Assembly: GCF_000153765.1 (NCBI RefSeq)
Contig: NZ_DS022295.1
Coordinates: 389,027 to 453,026 of the forward strand
Length of the DNA: 64,000 nt
Source: Mariprofundus ferrooxydans PV-1
Lineage (GTDB): Bacteria > Pseudomonadota > Zetaproteobacteria > Mariprofundales > Mariprofundaceae
Direction: 5' to 3'
Position 1 is the first letter of the stretch. Every line of letters starts with the position of its first letter. The notes beneath the pieces are model-generated. The model saw only the letters and a list, made by a program, of their open reading frames with translations. It was not told the origin of the DNA and ran no database searches. This document shows, piece after piece, positions 26,808 through 35,914 of the stretch. The position numbers and the translations under genes are program-made.

Positions 26808-27433
26808 TCATCTTTCCGCATCCATCGCAGGCGAATGAGGAGGGGCTGCTGGCTATCGGCGGAAACCTGCAGCCACAAACACTACTGGCAGCCTATGCCC
26901 GCGGTATCTTCCCGTGGTATGCCGAGGGACAACCGATACTGTGGTGGTCACCTGATCCGCGCATGGTGCTCTTTCCCGATGAATTTCATTGCTCCCGGCG
27001 GCTGAGTCGCCGACTCAAACAGGTGCGCTATCGATTCAGCCGCAATGAAGCGTTCGCCGATGTAATCAACCTGTGTGCGAATATTCCCAGAAAAGGAGAG
27101 CAGGGCACCTGGATACTGCCCGAGATGAAGGAGGCGTATCTGCGCCTGCATGAGTTGGGATTTGCTCACTCTGTTGAAGTGTGGGAAGGCGAATCCCTGA
27201 TCGGGGGAGTGTACGGCGTACTGACGGAGCGTGTCTTTTTTGCCGAATCAATGTTCAGCCTGAAAACCGATGCCTCAAAAATGGCACTGGCGCACCTGGT
27301 TGCGCTGGCAAAAGCAGAGAACTGGAAGGTGATCGACAGCCAGTTTCATACCGATCACCTAGCCAGTCTCGGTGCGCGAGAAATTCCACGTCAGCGTTTT
27401 CTTGATCTGATCAATGGGGTGCGCGGCGATTGA
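26804..27433 (+). CDS. aat: Leucyl/phenylalanyl-tRNA-protein transferase
   Basis: This protein has 209 residues. The diagnostic blocks are GNLQPQTLLAAYARGIFPWY, ILWWSPDPRMVLFPDEFH, HSVEVWEGESLIGGVYGV and FFAESMFS. The enzyme adds Leu or Phe to N-terminal Arg/Lys of proteins, marking them for ClpS/ClpAP degradation (N-end rule). The start overlaps the upstream lipoprotein gene by 4 bp. Confidence 0.97.
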   Translation: MIIFPHPSQANEEGLLAIGGNLQPQTLLAAYARGIFPWYAEGQPILWWSPDPRMVLFPDEFHCSRRLSRRLKQVRYRFSRNEAFADVINLCANIPRKGEQGTWILPEMKEAYLRLHELGFAHSVEVWEGESLIGGVYGVLTERVFFAESMFSLKTDASKMALAHLVALAKAENWKVIDSQFHTDHLASLGAREIPRQRFLDLINGVRGD

Positions 27434-27527
27434 TAAAATGCTTATGATGCGTTATCAATGGGGAGAAACCGCAAATACATTATGATGCGTCGGTGACAGA
27501 TGCCGGCGCAGCAAAAGGGTCCTCCAT

Positions 27528-28409
27528 ATGAGTCTGAAAACCAATCGCGAACAACTGATCATGACGGCGGTACAGGGGAGCGTTGCTCCGGCCCATCAGT
27601 GGGCACCGTTTGAAGTGGGGGCGGCCGGCGAAATATTCTCCTGGCCATCCACCGGCGGCATTACCTATAACGTGAAAATCGGCGATTCGGTATTCGGCTG
27701 GGCCGGTGAACATATCGAGCCGGGCGTATCGACCACACTGAGTCACAAGAATCGCAAGGTGGAAGCCGGTTACCAGTTTATGGCCTGCTGCGGCAATCAG
27801 GCGCGTGTCGTCTCCGGTGAGGCCAAGGGAGAGACGGGTACGGTGCTCGGTCATCATGGCGGTGTGGAGCATCTGATGATCGATTTTCCCGATAGCACGC
27901 TCGACAGGTTAACCTGCGAAGACAAGTTTCTGATCCGCGGTTACGGGCAGGGTTTGCGCCTGATCGATCATCCGGATGTCTATATCTATAATCTGGATCC
28001 CGATCTGCTGGAGGCCTGGGGGTTGAAGGAGAGGGCGGATGGCCGCATCGAAGTACCGGTGCATGTCATTATCCCCGGTCACGCCATGGGTTCAGGTATC
28101 GGCGCACTGTCGGTGACAACGGGTGATTATGACATCCTCTGCCACGATCAGGCGACCGTCAGCGAACACGGCATGGAGAGGCTGCGCTTTGGTGATTTTG
28201 TGGCTGTACTGGATCACGACAACCGTTATGGACGCACCTACCGCAAGGGCTCGATCACCATCGGTGTGGTGATCCATTCCGATTCGCCGCTGGCCGGACA
28301 CGGTCCGGGCATGATGACGCTGATCAGCGCCTGCGATGACAAACTGGTTCCGGTACTCAGTGATGATGCCAATATGGGTGCAATCAAGCGCATAGGCCGT
28401 TATGTCTAG
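27528..28409 (+). CDS. DUF4438 domain protein
   Basis: This 293-residue protein spans the whole domain: a conserved VPVHVIIPGHAMGSGIGA block and the C-terminal GVVIHSDSPLAGHGPGMMTL block that defines the family. I see no signal peptide or membrane segment. The function of DUF4438 is unknown. Its stop overlaps the nitrilase start by 8 bp, so the two proteins are likely made together. AGGGTCCTCC lies just upstream of the start. Confidence 0.85.
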   Translation: MSLKTNREQLIMTAVQGSVAPAHQWAPFEVGAAGEIFSWPSTGGITYNVKIGDSVFGWAGEHIEPGVSTTLSHKNRKVEAGYQFMACCGNQARVVSGEAKGETGTVLGHHGGVEHLMIDFPDSTLDRLTCEDKFLIRGYGQGLRLIDHPDVYIYNLDPDLLEAWGLKERADGRIEVPVHVIIPGHAMGSGIGALSVTTGDYDILCHDQATVSEHGMERLRFGDFVAVLDHDNRYGRTYRKGSITIGVVIHSDSPLAGHGPGMMTLISACDDKLVPVLSDDANMGAIKRIGRYV

Positions 28410-29220
28410 TGCCGGCATGCGTGTTGCATGCATACAGATGAACTCAGGCGCCGACAGAGAGGCGAATCTGGAGCAGGCATCGCTCCTGTTGCAGCAGGCT
28501 GCGTCAGCCGGTGCCGAGCTGGCCGTTCTGCCTGAAAACTTTTCCCTGATGGGCGCAAGCTTAAGCGACAAGCGCTTGCTGGCCGAGCCGCAGGAAAATT
28601 CGACGGTATTGGCTTTTCTCTCGGAGCAGGCGATCACGCACCGAATGGCGATTGTTGGAGGCAGCACGCTGTTAACAGGGGGGCAGGACAAGTTACGCAA
28701 CGCATGTCCGGTTTTTTCTGCCGATGGGCGGATGCGCGCAATCTATGACAAGATACACCTGTTTGATGTGGATCTGGACGGCGAATCCTACCATGAGTCT
28801 GAGAGTGTTGTGGCAGGCGAGCATCCATGCTCTGTTGCGTTGGGCGATTTTCGTTTCGGTTTGTCGATTTGCTATGATATCCGCTTTCCCGAACTCTATC
28901 GTCACTATGCAGATAGCGGGTGTGATGTCGTGTGCGTGGTGGCCGCATTTACAGAACAGACGGGGCATGCGCACTGGCAAACACTGTTGCGGGCCCGCGC
29001 GATCGAGAACCAGTGTTATCTGCTGGCCTCGGCCCAGTGGGGCGTGCATGCAGATGGACGCAGAACATGGGGGCACTCGATGATTATCGACCCGTGGGGG
29101 GAAGTGATGGCGCTACAGGAAGAGAGCACAGGTGTGATCATGGCTGATCTGACATCCGCACGCCTTGCGCACATTCGTAAGATCCTGCCCAGCCTCCAGC
29201 ACAGACAGATAAGCCGCTGA
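28402..29220 (+). CDS. Nitrilase-superfamily carbon-nitrogen hydrolase (Nit1-like)
   Basis: This protein has 272 residues. The Glu-Lys-Cys triad is visible: Glu in LPENFSLMG, Lys in YDKIHLFDVDL, and Cys in LSICYDIRFPELYR. The group containing Nit1/YbeM repairs deaminated glutathione (deaminated GSH amidase); other omega-amidases are similar. It is coupled to the DUF4438 gene. Confidence 0.88.
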   Translation: MSSAGMRVACIQMNSGADREANLEQASLLLQQAASAGAELAVLPENFSLMGASLSDKRLLAEPQENSTVLAFLSEQAITHRMAIVGGSTLLTGGQDKLRNACPVFSADGRMRAIYDKIHLFDVDLDGESYHESESVVAGEHPCSVALGDFRFGLSICYDIRFPELYRHYADSGCDVVCVVAAFTEQTGHAHWQTLLRARAIENQCYLLASAQWGVHADGRRTWGHSMIIDPWGEVMALQEESTGVIMADLTSARLAHIRKILPSLQHRQISR

Positions 29221-29248
29221 TATGCGGCTTAAGCAAGGGTTAAATAAA

Positions 29249-29390
29249 GGGTATCCGGACACTGTCCACAGAGGTTGTGGATAAGTCGGTGCATGAAACT
29301 CCGTAGGCCATTGTATTGTTACATTGCAGTGACATGCGTGTGACATGCCTAAAATTTAGCAGTTACAATTAACTGTTTTTTTACAGTATG
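29249..29390. repeat. Intergenic element with inverted DnaA boxes, copy A
   Basis: The 410-bp gene-free stretch 29221-29630 holds this element and the upstream region of mntP. It contains a perfect DnaA box (TGTGGATAA, 29276-29284) opposite a weaker inverted box (about 29262-29270). A 25-bp block at 29330-29354 is identical to copy B, including a repeated TGACATG. An AT-rich run follows. Overall similarity to 32538-32680 is about three quarters by eye. I see no riboswitch signature before mntP. Confidence 0.7.
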
Positions 29391-29630
29391 TTGGATGCAG
29401 AATGTAAAGCCAAATAACGGACAAACAAGCTAAGTCATCACAACCGGAAAAAGCAGTGGTTGATGGTGGATAGAAGTGTGTAAACCGGCGGGCCTACGCT
29501 ATAGGACTATTCAGGATAACCGAACAGGAGCAAATTGAAATCAATCGGCCTGAACACCTGTTAAGTATGTCATTTGTTTTCCACATTCGTAAACTGCGAT
29601 GCGTTTTGAATCCGGACCAGGAGATGGGCG

Positions 29631-30173
29631 ATGATTGAGGTGATATTTTTGGCCGTAGCGCTATCTATGGATGCCTTCGCTGTTTCTATCGGATTGGGTT
29701 CTAAAGGGGATAAAGCGAGCCTCTCTTCGCTGGCCCTGAAAGCGGGAATCTGGTTTGGCCTGTTTCAGGGGTTGATGCCCTTGATCGGTTACCTTGCCGG
29801 TCATGGGGTTCTGGGCTGGGTTGAGGCGTATGCTCCATGGATTGCTTTTGGGCTGCTTGCACTTATCGGGGGCAAGATGATTTATGAATCCTTAGGCGAA
29901 GGCGTTGAAGAAGAGATTTCTGTTGTGACGAACAGAGTGATGTTAACGCTCGCAATTGCGACCAGCATAGATGCGATGGCAGCGGGATTTACTTTAACCT
30001 TGTTGGAGGTCAATGCCTTTCTGGCGTGTCTGATTATTGCGGTTACGACCTTTGTGTTTAGCTGGATAGGTGTATTTGTCGGATACCGTAGCGGCACCTG
30101 GCTGGAGAGCCGGGCGGAGTTGTTTGGCGGCATTGTATTGATTCTTATTGGTCTGAAGGTTTTGCTGTTCTAA
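29631..30173 (+). CDS. mntP: Manganese efflux pump MntP
   Basis: This 180-residue inner-membrane protein has six hydrophobic segments. The two inverted halves carry [12 protein letters not shown] and [12 protein letters not shown], the Asp-containing motifs of the family. It exports Mn2+. Manganese regulation by a yybP-ykoY riboswitch is common for this gene, but I do not see its conserved core upstream. A GGAG ribosome site precedes the ATG. Confidence 0.93.
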   Translation: MIEVIFLAVALSMDAFAVSIGLGSKGDKASLSSLALKAGIWFGLFQGLMPLIGYLAGHGVLGWVEAYAPWIAFGLLALIGGKMIYESLGEGVEEEISVVTNRVMLTLAIATSIDAMAAGFTLTLLEVNAFLACLIIAVTTFVFSWIGVFVGYRSGTWLESRAELFGGIVLILIGLKVLLF

Positions 30174-30257
30174 CAATCAGTATTAGTTCTAATCACGGCC
30201 GATGACGGCCTGTGGTCGCCAGCGAAATGCGGTCAAAAGCGGACATTCGTAGGGCGA

Positions 30258-31295
30258 TTAACCCTTCTTATTTCTCTTAGACTTTTTGTAGGAGTGGATG
30301 TGGCGACCAAACTCCCTATCCCTGGCTCTTTTCTCCGCTAACGTTGCTGTATTCAGTTCCTGCTCTTTCATCAATTTCAGATAATTGGTCAGGCGACGCT
30401 CATCCAAGCCGCTGGATTCAATCGCGCTCCGAACAACGCATCCTGGCTCGTTTTCATGCTGGCAATCCTTGAACCTACACAGCTTGGCAAGCTCGGTAAT
30501 TTCACTGAAGGTATCCTCAATGCCTTGTTCACACTCAGCCAGTTGAAGCTCCCGCATGCCGGGTGTATCGAGCAACAGACCTCCCGAAGGTAGAATATGA
30601 ATAGATCGCGATGTGGTCGTATGGCGTCCCTTTGCATCATCCTCGCGAATGGCATTGGTCTGTTGGGCACTCTCTCCCAGCAAGGTGTTGATCAGTGTTG
30701 ATTTTCCAACACCTGACGAGCCCAGAAATGCAACGGTATTGCCTTCAATACACCATCCGCCCAGTTTGCAGACACTTTCCGGATCAAGGCTGTTCACCGT
30801 AACCGTTGAAAGAAACGGGTCCATATCATGTACTTGAACCACGTATTGGTCTGGATGTTTGCATGTATCCAGTTTTGTCAGGACAACTACTGTCTCAACA
30901 CCTGCCTCGTTGGCTACGGCCAGATAACGCTCGATACGATTGAGATTAAAGTCTTGATTCATCGAACTAACGATAAATACCGTATCGATATTGGATGCGA
31001 TCAACTGGGTTGTAACTTTTGTGCCGGCCGCCTTGCGGGAAAAGAGCGAAAACCGTTCGAGCAGGCGAATGAATCCCCCCGATGAATCGAGTACGATCCA
31101 GTCACCCACCGAAAACTCAGGCATATTTTTCGAAACACGAATCGGCTTCTTCCCCTCTGAAGTCTGCACATGGATCAAGCCTCTCTCATGAGAAACTACT
31201 CGACCTACTGTAGCGTTTTCCCACTCATCAAGAGTCAGCTGTTGCTGGAAACAGGGTTTCCAGCCTAATTGCGACAGAGAACCTATATTTAGCAA
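30258..31295 (-). CDS. rsgA: Small ribosomal subunit biogenesis GTPase RsgA
   Basis: This protein has 345 residues. An N-terminal OB fold is followed by the circularly permuted GTPase order: VLTKLD (G4), then GSSGVGKST (G1) and DTPGMREL (G3). A zinc-finger domain carries CRFKDCQHENEPGC. The C-terminus is Lys-rich. It helps late 30S maturation. It is monocistronic. Confidence 0.96.
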   Translation of the reverse strand: MLNIGSLSQLGWKPCFQQQLTLDEWENATVGRVVSHERGLIHVQTSEGKKPIRVSKNMPEFSVGDWIVLDSSGGFIRLLERFSLFSRKAAGTKVTTQLIASNIDTVFIVSSMNQDFNLNRIERYLAVANEAGVETVVVLTKLDTCKHPDQYVVQVHDMDPFLSTVTVNSLDPESVCKLGGWCIEGNTVAFLGSSGVGKSTLINTLLGESAQQTNAIREDDAKGRHTTTSRSIHILPSGGLLLDTPGMRELQLAECEQGIEDTFSEITELAKLCRFKDCQHENEPGCVVRSAIESSGLDERRLTNYLKLMKEQELNTATLAEKRARDREFGRHIHSYKKSKRNKKG

Positions 31296-31543
31296 AATAA
31301 CTCCTGAAGAGACCTAGGCACCAATAGAAAACAATTGTGATAGCACAGTCAAACTTTTGAATGTCCGCTATTGGCAATAGTCGTCGTTCAGACTCATGCT
31401 GTTATTACTATAAAAGCTTGAGGAACATGGATCTACCTAATCCCAGAAGTGGTCTGTCGCGCGGCGAGACAGCGCCGCTTGCTCTCTTGCCGTTTCGGCA
31501 GGGCTGCTGGCAGGGGAGAAGCATATAGGCTTAGTCTTGAACG

Positions 31544-32320
31544 TTATTTTTTGCGTTGATCCATGATGGTTTTATAGGCGTCATTGATCAGATGCATCTG
31601 TTGCTCGGCAAATTGCATGAAACCATCCGGAAGGCCTTTGGCTGCAATTTTGTCGGGATGGTAGTCCATGCATAGTTTACGATAGGCACGCTTTACTTCG
31701 CTGTCGCTACTGTCCGGCTCGCAACCGAGGATCTTGTAGGACTCGCTGATATCGGCATGTTGACCGTGGAACTCCTCTTTGAGAATCTGATAGTGGGATT
31801 GATCCAGGCCAAGGTGGGATGGGATTTCCATGAGAATGGCATCCTCTGCCGCATGCAACTCACCATCGGCGTAGGCCACTGAAAACAACAGGCGGTAGAC
31901 CATTTCACACATCTGTGGCGCATGCCCGGCAATCTGCCGGTACTGTCTGGCGTAGTCATAGATGGTGTATTCATCATCCAGCGCATTTTTAAAGATCACG
32001 GCAGCCGCCTTCCGATCTTCGGCATCCATCTCTATTTGCGTGCGTGCCAGATGGTTGATCAGGTCAGCCTCTTCGGATGTGACGCGGCCATCGGCCTTGG
32101 CCATTTTTGCCAGCATGGAAAACAGCGCCACGAAGAAAATACTTTGTGCCTCCTGTTTGCTCATGCCTGAAAGCTCTGCTCCACCCATCTGGGCGGAGTG
32201 AGTGACATGTGTGTATGCCTTGCTCATCGAGTGGCCCAGCCAGCCGCCAATGCCTGCACCGATTGGTCCGCCGATCATTGCGCCAATACCCGCACCGATT
32301 CCTGCTCCAAGCCATGACAT
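31544..32320 (-). CDS. DjlA-like protein: Gly-zipper, TerB-like domain and DnaJ domain
   Basis: This protein has 258 residues. A Gly-rich N-terminal segment (about 5-30) could insert in the membrane. A TerB-like helical domain follows (about 60-180, with KMAKADGRVTSEEADLI and YADGELHAAED). The C-terminal J domain carries the HPD motif (MDYHPDKI). J proteins stimulate the ATPase of DnaK; DjlA is the membrane-associated version. AGGAGAATCAT precedes the ATG at 32320; a longer reading to 32464 is not needed. Confidence 0.9.
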   Translation of the reverse strand: MSWLGAGIGAGIGAMIGGPIGAGIGGWLGHSMSKAYTHVTHSAQMGGAELSGMSKQEAQSIFFVALFSMLAKMAKADGRVTSEEADLINHLARTQIEMDAEDRKAAAVIFKNALDDEYTIYDYARQYRQIAGHAPQMCEMVYRLLFSVAYADGELHAAEDAILMEIPSHLGLDQSHYQILKEEFHGQHADISESYKILGCEPDSSDSEVKRAYRKLCMDYHPDKIAAKGLPDGFMQFAEQQMHLINDAYKTIMDQRKK

Positions 32321-32537
32321 ATGATTCTCCTGTGAAACTTTTGATCCTCGCAACAATGAAGTTGCCGGGATTTCACAGGCTGCAAATACACCGGTGAATA
32401 GCAAGAGCCATGTTGTAAGTGGTGGAGTGGTCAGCAGGGGACAAATCGGGCGCATACACAGCATTCAGTTCGCAGGGTGATACAGATATATCAATGGCTT
32501 GATTTGGTCGCAATCGCTATGAACAGGGTGAAAACAA

Positions 32538-32770
32538 AGGGGATGTTACGGGTATCCACAGAGGCTGTGGATAAGGCGGTGGATGAAAAGCAAAACAGGC
32601 AGTGCACTGTTACATCGCCATGACATGCGTGTGACATGCCTAAAAGTTAGGACTTTATTTTAGTTGTTTTATATAGCTAACTTAGACTCACTCAGTGAAT
32701 GTGAAATATTGGAAATAAGCCTAAATGATAAAAGTAGTGTGAAAGCCTTGATCCATAGTGGATAAATGTG
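32538..32770. repeat. Intergenic element with inverted DnaA boxes, copy B (possible replication-related site)
   Basis: The gene-free gap 32321-32771 holds this element. It contains a 9-bp inverted repeat with a 3-bp spacer (32553-32573): GTATCCACA (one mismatch) facing a perfect TGTGGATAA (32566-32574). The 25-bp block 32621-32645 is identical to copy A. An AT-rich tract (32645-32690) follows, then another near-box AGTGGATAA (32757-32765). It ends against the trmL stop codon. Confidence 0.65.
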
Positions 32771-32771
32771 A

Positions 32772-33239
32772 TCAGCGATCCGCTTTTAGCTGCCTGAGCG
32801 CTTCAAACAGGGTAATACCGCAGACGGTTGCCAGATTTAATGAGCGTACCGGTGCATCTGCACGCATGGGTACGGTAAGCGGCTGTATCTCAGCCAGAAT
32901 AGCAGCACTCAGACCGCGTGTTTCCGGTCCGAAGACCAGCACATCGCCGTGTGAGTATGTGACATCCCAGAAGCTGGTAGATGCCTTGGAGCTCATGCCA
33001 TACCAGTTCCTGTTTCCATCCAGTGAGCTGCGTAGCTGCTGCCAGCTGTCATGGTGGGTGACATCCAGATATTGCCAGTAATCCAGGCCGGCCCGCTTCA
33101 GTGAGCGATCGTCCACGGAAAATCCGAGCGGATGGACCAGATGCAGGGCAGCCCCGGTACAACCGCACAGCCTGGCAATATTGCCGGTATTCGGAGGTAT
33201 TTCCGGCTCCACGAGTACGATATGAAGTGATGGACTCAT
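32772..33239 (-). CDS. trmL: tRNA (cytidine(34)-2'-O)-methyltransferase
   Basis: This 155-residue protein consists of a single SPOUT (trefoil-knot) domain. Motifs: EPEIPPNTGNIAR near the N-terminus, LVFGPETRGL and RSLNLATVCGI, the SAM knot. TrmL methylates the wobble nucleotide of tRNA-Leu isoacceptors. It is monocistronic, and its stop lies 2 bp from the DnaA-box element. Confidence 0.95.
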   Translation of the reverse strand: MSPSLHIVLVEPEIPPNTGNIARLCGCTGAALHLVHPLGFSVDDRSLKRAGLDYWQYLDVTHHDSWQQLRSSLDGNRNWYGMSSKASTSFWDVTYSHGDVLVFGPETRGLSAAILAEIQPLTVPMRADAPVRSLNLATVCGITLFEALRQLKADR

Positions 33240-33387
33240 CGCCGTTATCCTCAGTCACTGCGCGGCCGGAGGCAATAGAGAGGATAGTGCAGCACAGGGT
33301 GCAGGTGGCTATTTATGCAGCCATCGGCTATATGTTCTGTCGTATTCATTGTATTGTTCCGCACTACTCAACACGACAGGGGGCGGC

Positions 33388-34233
33388 ATGAGCGAAAGGC
33401 AGGCGTTGAAAGCGCTGACCAGCCTGGACAGGTTTTATCAGGAGTTACGCAGAATTCCGAAGCTGGACAGGGAAGAGGAAGATGCGCTGGCACGCAAATG
33501 GCAACGTGATCATGACCTGGCTTCGGTACAGCAATTGATTAATGCCAACCTGCATGTGGTGGCAGCTATTGCGCGCGAATACCGCCATTTCGGCCTGCCT
33601 GAGGAGGATCTGATTCAGGAGGGAACGTTGGGTTTGATGCAGGCGGTCAAGCGCTTTGATCCGGATCGCGGATTCAGGCTGAAAACCTATGCCGCTTACT
33701 GGATACGTGCCTCTATTCATGATTTTATTCTGCGCTCATGGAGTATTGTGAAAATGGGCACCAACAAGCTCCAACGCCGCATTTTTGCAGGTTTACAGAA
33801 GGCTGAATGCGCTATCGCAGCACTTGAAGGTAGGGGGCTGGAAGGCGTGGCCAGCCAGTATGGTGTTTCCGGTGAGTCCTATCAGCAGATTGCCGCATCA
33901 TTCCTGCGTCGGGATTACTCAATCGATTCAGATGCTACGGAAGATGGTAATATTATTGAGCTGCCGGCTCCCGGTGATACGCCCGAACAGGCGCTGGTCG
34001 CAAAAGACTGGCAGTCGTTTACCACGATGCAGCTAAAGCAGGCGATGGAGGCGCTCTCCGAGCGGGATCGTAATATTATTCGCCAGCGCTATCTGGTGGA
34101 GCCGCCATCAACACTGAAAGAGTTATCCGAGGATCTCGGTATCTCAATCGAACGGGTTCGTCAGCTTGAAGCCCGCGCCATGAAAAAAATCGGTGAACTA
34201 TGTCTGGATTTTGCCGAGCAGTCGGATAACTAA
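33388..34233 (+). CDS. rpoH: RNA polymerase heat-shock sigma factor (sigma-32 family)
   Basis: This protein has 281 residues. Region 2 (LINANLHVVAAIAREYR, LPEEDLIQEGTLGLMQAVKRFDP, TYAAYWIRASIHDFILRSWSIVK) is followed by the RpoH-box-like LQRRIFAGLQK. Region 4 has LSERDRNIIRQRYL and a helix-turn-helix with ISIERVRQLEARAMKKI. The RpoH box favours sigma-32 over other group 2-3 factors. The ATG at 33388 has AGGGGGCGG upstream. RpoH directs transcription of chaperone and protease genes. Confidence 0.9.
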   Translation: MSERQALKALTSLDRFYQELRRIPKLDREEEDALARKWQRDHDLASVQQLINANLHVVAAIAREYRHFGLPEEDLIQEGTLGLMQAVKRFDPDRGFRLKTYAAYWIRASIHDFILRSWSIVKMGTNKLQRRIFAGLQKAECAIAALEGRGLEGVASQYGVSGESYQQIAASFLRRDYSIDSDATEDGNIIELPAPGDTPEQALVAKDWQSFTTMQLKQAMEALSERDRNIIRQRYLVEPPSTLKELSEDLGISIERVRQLEARAMKKIGELCLDFAEQSDN

Positions 34234-34303
34234 AGCAAGCCCGGCAGGGTAAGCGCATTAAAATTTTGTAGTCAGATGATCTTGAACTAGCGCAATCTAT
34301 ACA

Positions 34304-34401
34304 TGTCCTTTCTTTGGCGGCACAAAAAGGCAGGAGCCGTTTGGACGGCGATTAGCCGCCCGCAGGGTGAAAGCCATGAGGCTTGAATCAAAGAAAGGAC
34401 A
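34304..34401. repeat. Structured element: 13-bp perfect inverted repeat enclosing hairpins
   Basis: In the 295-bp gap between rpoH and the pmbA stop, TGTCCTTTCTTTG (34304-34316) is perfectly inverted at 34389-34401. The 72-bp interior contains two more perfect stems (GCCGT/ACGGC at 34336-34349; AAGCC/GGCTT at 34371-34384). It could be a small structured RNA, a REP-like or a MITE-like element. There is no poly-T after it and no coding frame. Confidence 0.5.
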
Positions 34402-34521
34402 AGTGCGGTCCTTACTTGATATTACGATCAGCTACGGCACGGCTACGGATTGAATATTCACTAAATGAATAAAGGGTCGTTGCGATTGCCCTGTGCAAGC
34501 CGGGCGATTTCATAGTTATAA

Positions 34522-34539
34522 CCGGGCACTACTGCCCGG
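34522..34539. terminator. Hairpin overlapping the pmbA stop codon
   Basis: CCGGGCA / TGCCCGG with a CTAC loop includes the pmbA stop codon. On the minus strand only a weak T-rich stretch follows, so termination is uncertain. Confidence 0.35.
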
Positions 34540-35914
34540 CGACGGTCAGACCCTCAATAGCAATCGAAGGCACGGCGGTTGAGCCGAACCAGGTCAGATC
34601 GGAGCCAACATAGCTGATCTGGCTGAACATCTGTTTCAAATTGCCGGCAATGGTGATCCCCTGCACCGGGCGAACGATTTCGCCGTTCTCAATCAGGAAA
34701 CCGCCTGCACCGCGTGAATAATCGCCGGTGACACCGTTTACGCCGAAACCGATCAGTTCAGTGACCAGCAGTCCGTTGCCGATCTGCTGCAATATTTCGG
34801 CCTGAGACAGCGATCCGGCATGCCAGATTAGATTGGATGAGCCGATGCCGATATCGCCGGTCAGGCCGCGTGAGGCGCTGCCTGTTTCCGGCTGTCCCAG
34901 TCGCCTGGCCGTATAGCGGTCGGTGAGAAAGTGTTTGAGCATGCCGCCTTCGATCAGACGATGGCGGCTGCAGCGTGTGCCTTCGCCGTCAAACAGCCGA
35001 TTGCCCAGCCCCTGCGGGTGGTCCGGATTATCATCAATGCAAACGGAGTCCGGAAATATCGACTGATTCAGGCAATCGGTCAGGAAAGAGCGCTGTTGCA
35101 AGATGGCGCGACCATTGATAGCTGAAACAAGATGGCCCAGCAGCGATGTGGCCGTGCGTGGCTCGAAGATGACGGTTGTTTCACCACTCTCCATGCTACC
35201 CGGATTCAGGCGCGCTACGGCACGCTGTGCGGCTTCAGTGGCAATGGCTTCAGGAGATCGCAACTCCGATGCATGCAGTGCACGGTGCCAGGCATAATCA
35301 CGTTGCATGCCATCGCCCGTGCCTGCAATAACCGAGGCGCTTAGTGAGGCTGAACTCCTGTTGTAGGCAGCGGAAAAACCGTCGCTGGATGCATAGAGCA
35401 CGCGACTGCTGCCAAAACTGGCATTGGCGCCTTCGCTGTTGCTGATTTTGTCGGAGTAGGCGAGGGCGATCTCCTCGCAGGTCAATGCAGCTGCTTTGGC
35501 CTCCTCCAGGCTCCAGCCCGGATCATCATGGTTGTGGTGTTGTTGCCAGGCATCCAGTTGTTCACGCGTTGGATGGGTTGCGCCGGTCGGGGGGACGGCA
35601 TCCGGATCGGGCTCGGAGATACGCGCCATGGCGATCACCTGATCGGCCAGTTTGCGCAGCCCTTCACTGGAGAGGTCGGAGGTGGAGGCTGTGGCAAAGG
35701 CCATGCCGCCCGGGGTTTCAACAAATGCACGCAGTCCCATGCCGCGCGCATCTTCGCGCTCAACCGATTCAACAGCGCCATTACGCACGCTGATGGAGTC
35801 TCCGGTGTCGGCTACGCTCAACGCATCGGCATGCGCAGCTCCTGCCTTGATCGCGGCTTCTACCAGTTGTTCGGCAAACTGTCGGTCGGGGAGGGTATTC
35901 ACCTGATTACTCAT
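34529..35914 (-). CDS. pmbA: TldE/PmbA metalloprotease subunit
   Basis: This protein has 461 residues, the size of PmbA (TldE). Typical blocks include DTGDSISVRNGAVESVEREDARGMGLRAF, the RAILQQRSFLTD region and GFGVNGVTGDYSRGAGGFLIENGEI. It lacks the metal-binding HExxxH of TldD, as expected for the partner subunit. TldD/TldE cleave unfolded peptides, including the leader of microcin B17, and CcdA. Its ATG overlaps the tldD stop by 4 bp (35911-35914), so the two are made together. Confidence 0.93.
   Translation of the reverse strand: MSNQVNTLPDRQFAEQLVEAAIKAGAAHADALSVADTGDSISVRNGAVESVEREDARGMGLRAFVETPGGMAFATASTSDLSSEGLRKLADQVIAMARISEPDPDAVPPTGATHPTREQLDAWQQHHNHDDPGWSLEEAKAAALTCEEIALAYSDKISNSEGANASFGSSRVLYASSDGFSAAYNRSSASLSASVIAGTGDGMQRDYAWHRALHASELRSPEAIATEAAQRAVARLNPGSMESGETTVIFEPRTATSLLGHLVSAINGRAILQQRSFLTDCLNQSIFPDSVCIDDNPDHPQGLGNRLFDGEGTRCSRHRLIEGGMLKHFLTDRYTARRLGQPETGSASRGLTGDIGIGSSNLIWHAGSLSQAEILQQIGNGLLVTELIGFGVNGVTGDYSRGAGGFLIENGEIVRPVQGITIAGNLKQMFSQISYVGSDLTWFGSTAVPSIAIEGLTVAGQ

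Noticed and set aside
29391..29630. Manganese riboswitch (yybP-ykoY) before mntP
   Set aside because: The conserved core sequence is not visible; only general upstream sequence is seen.
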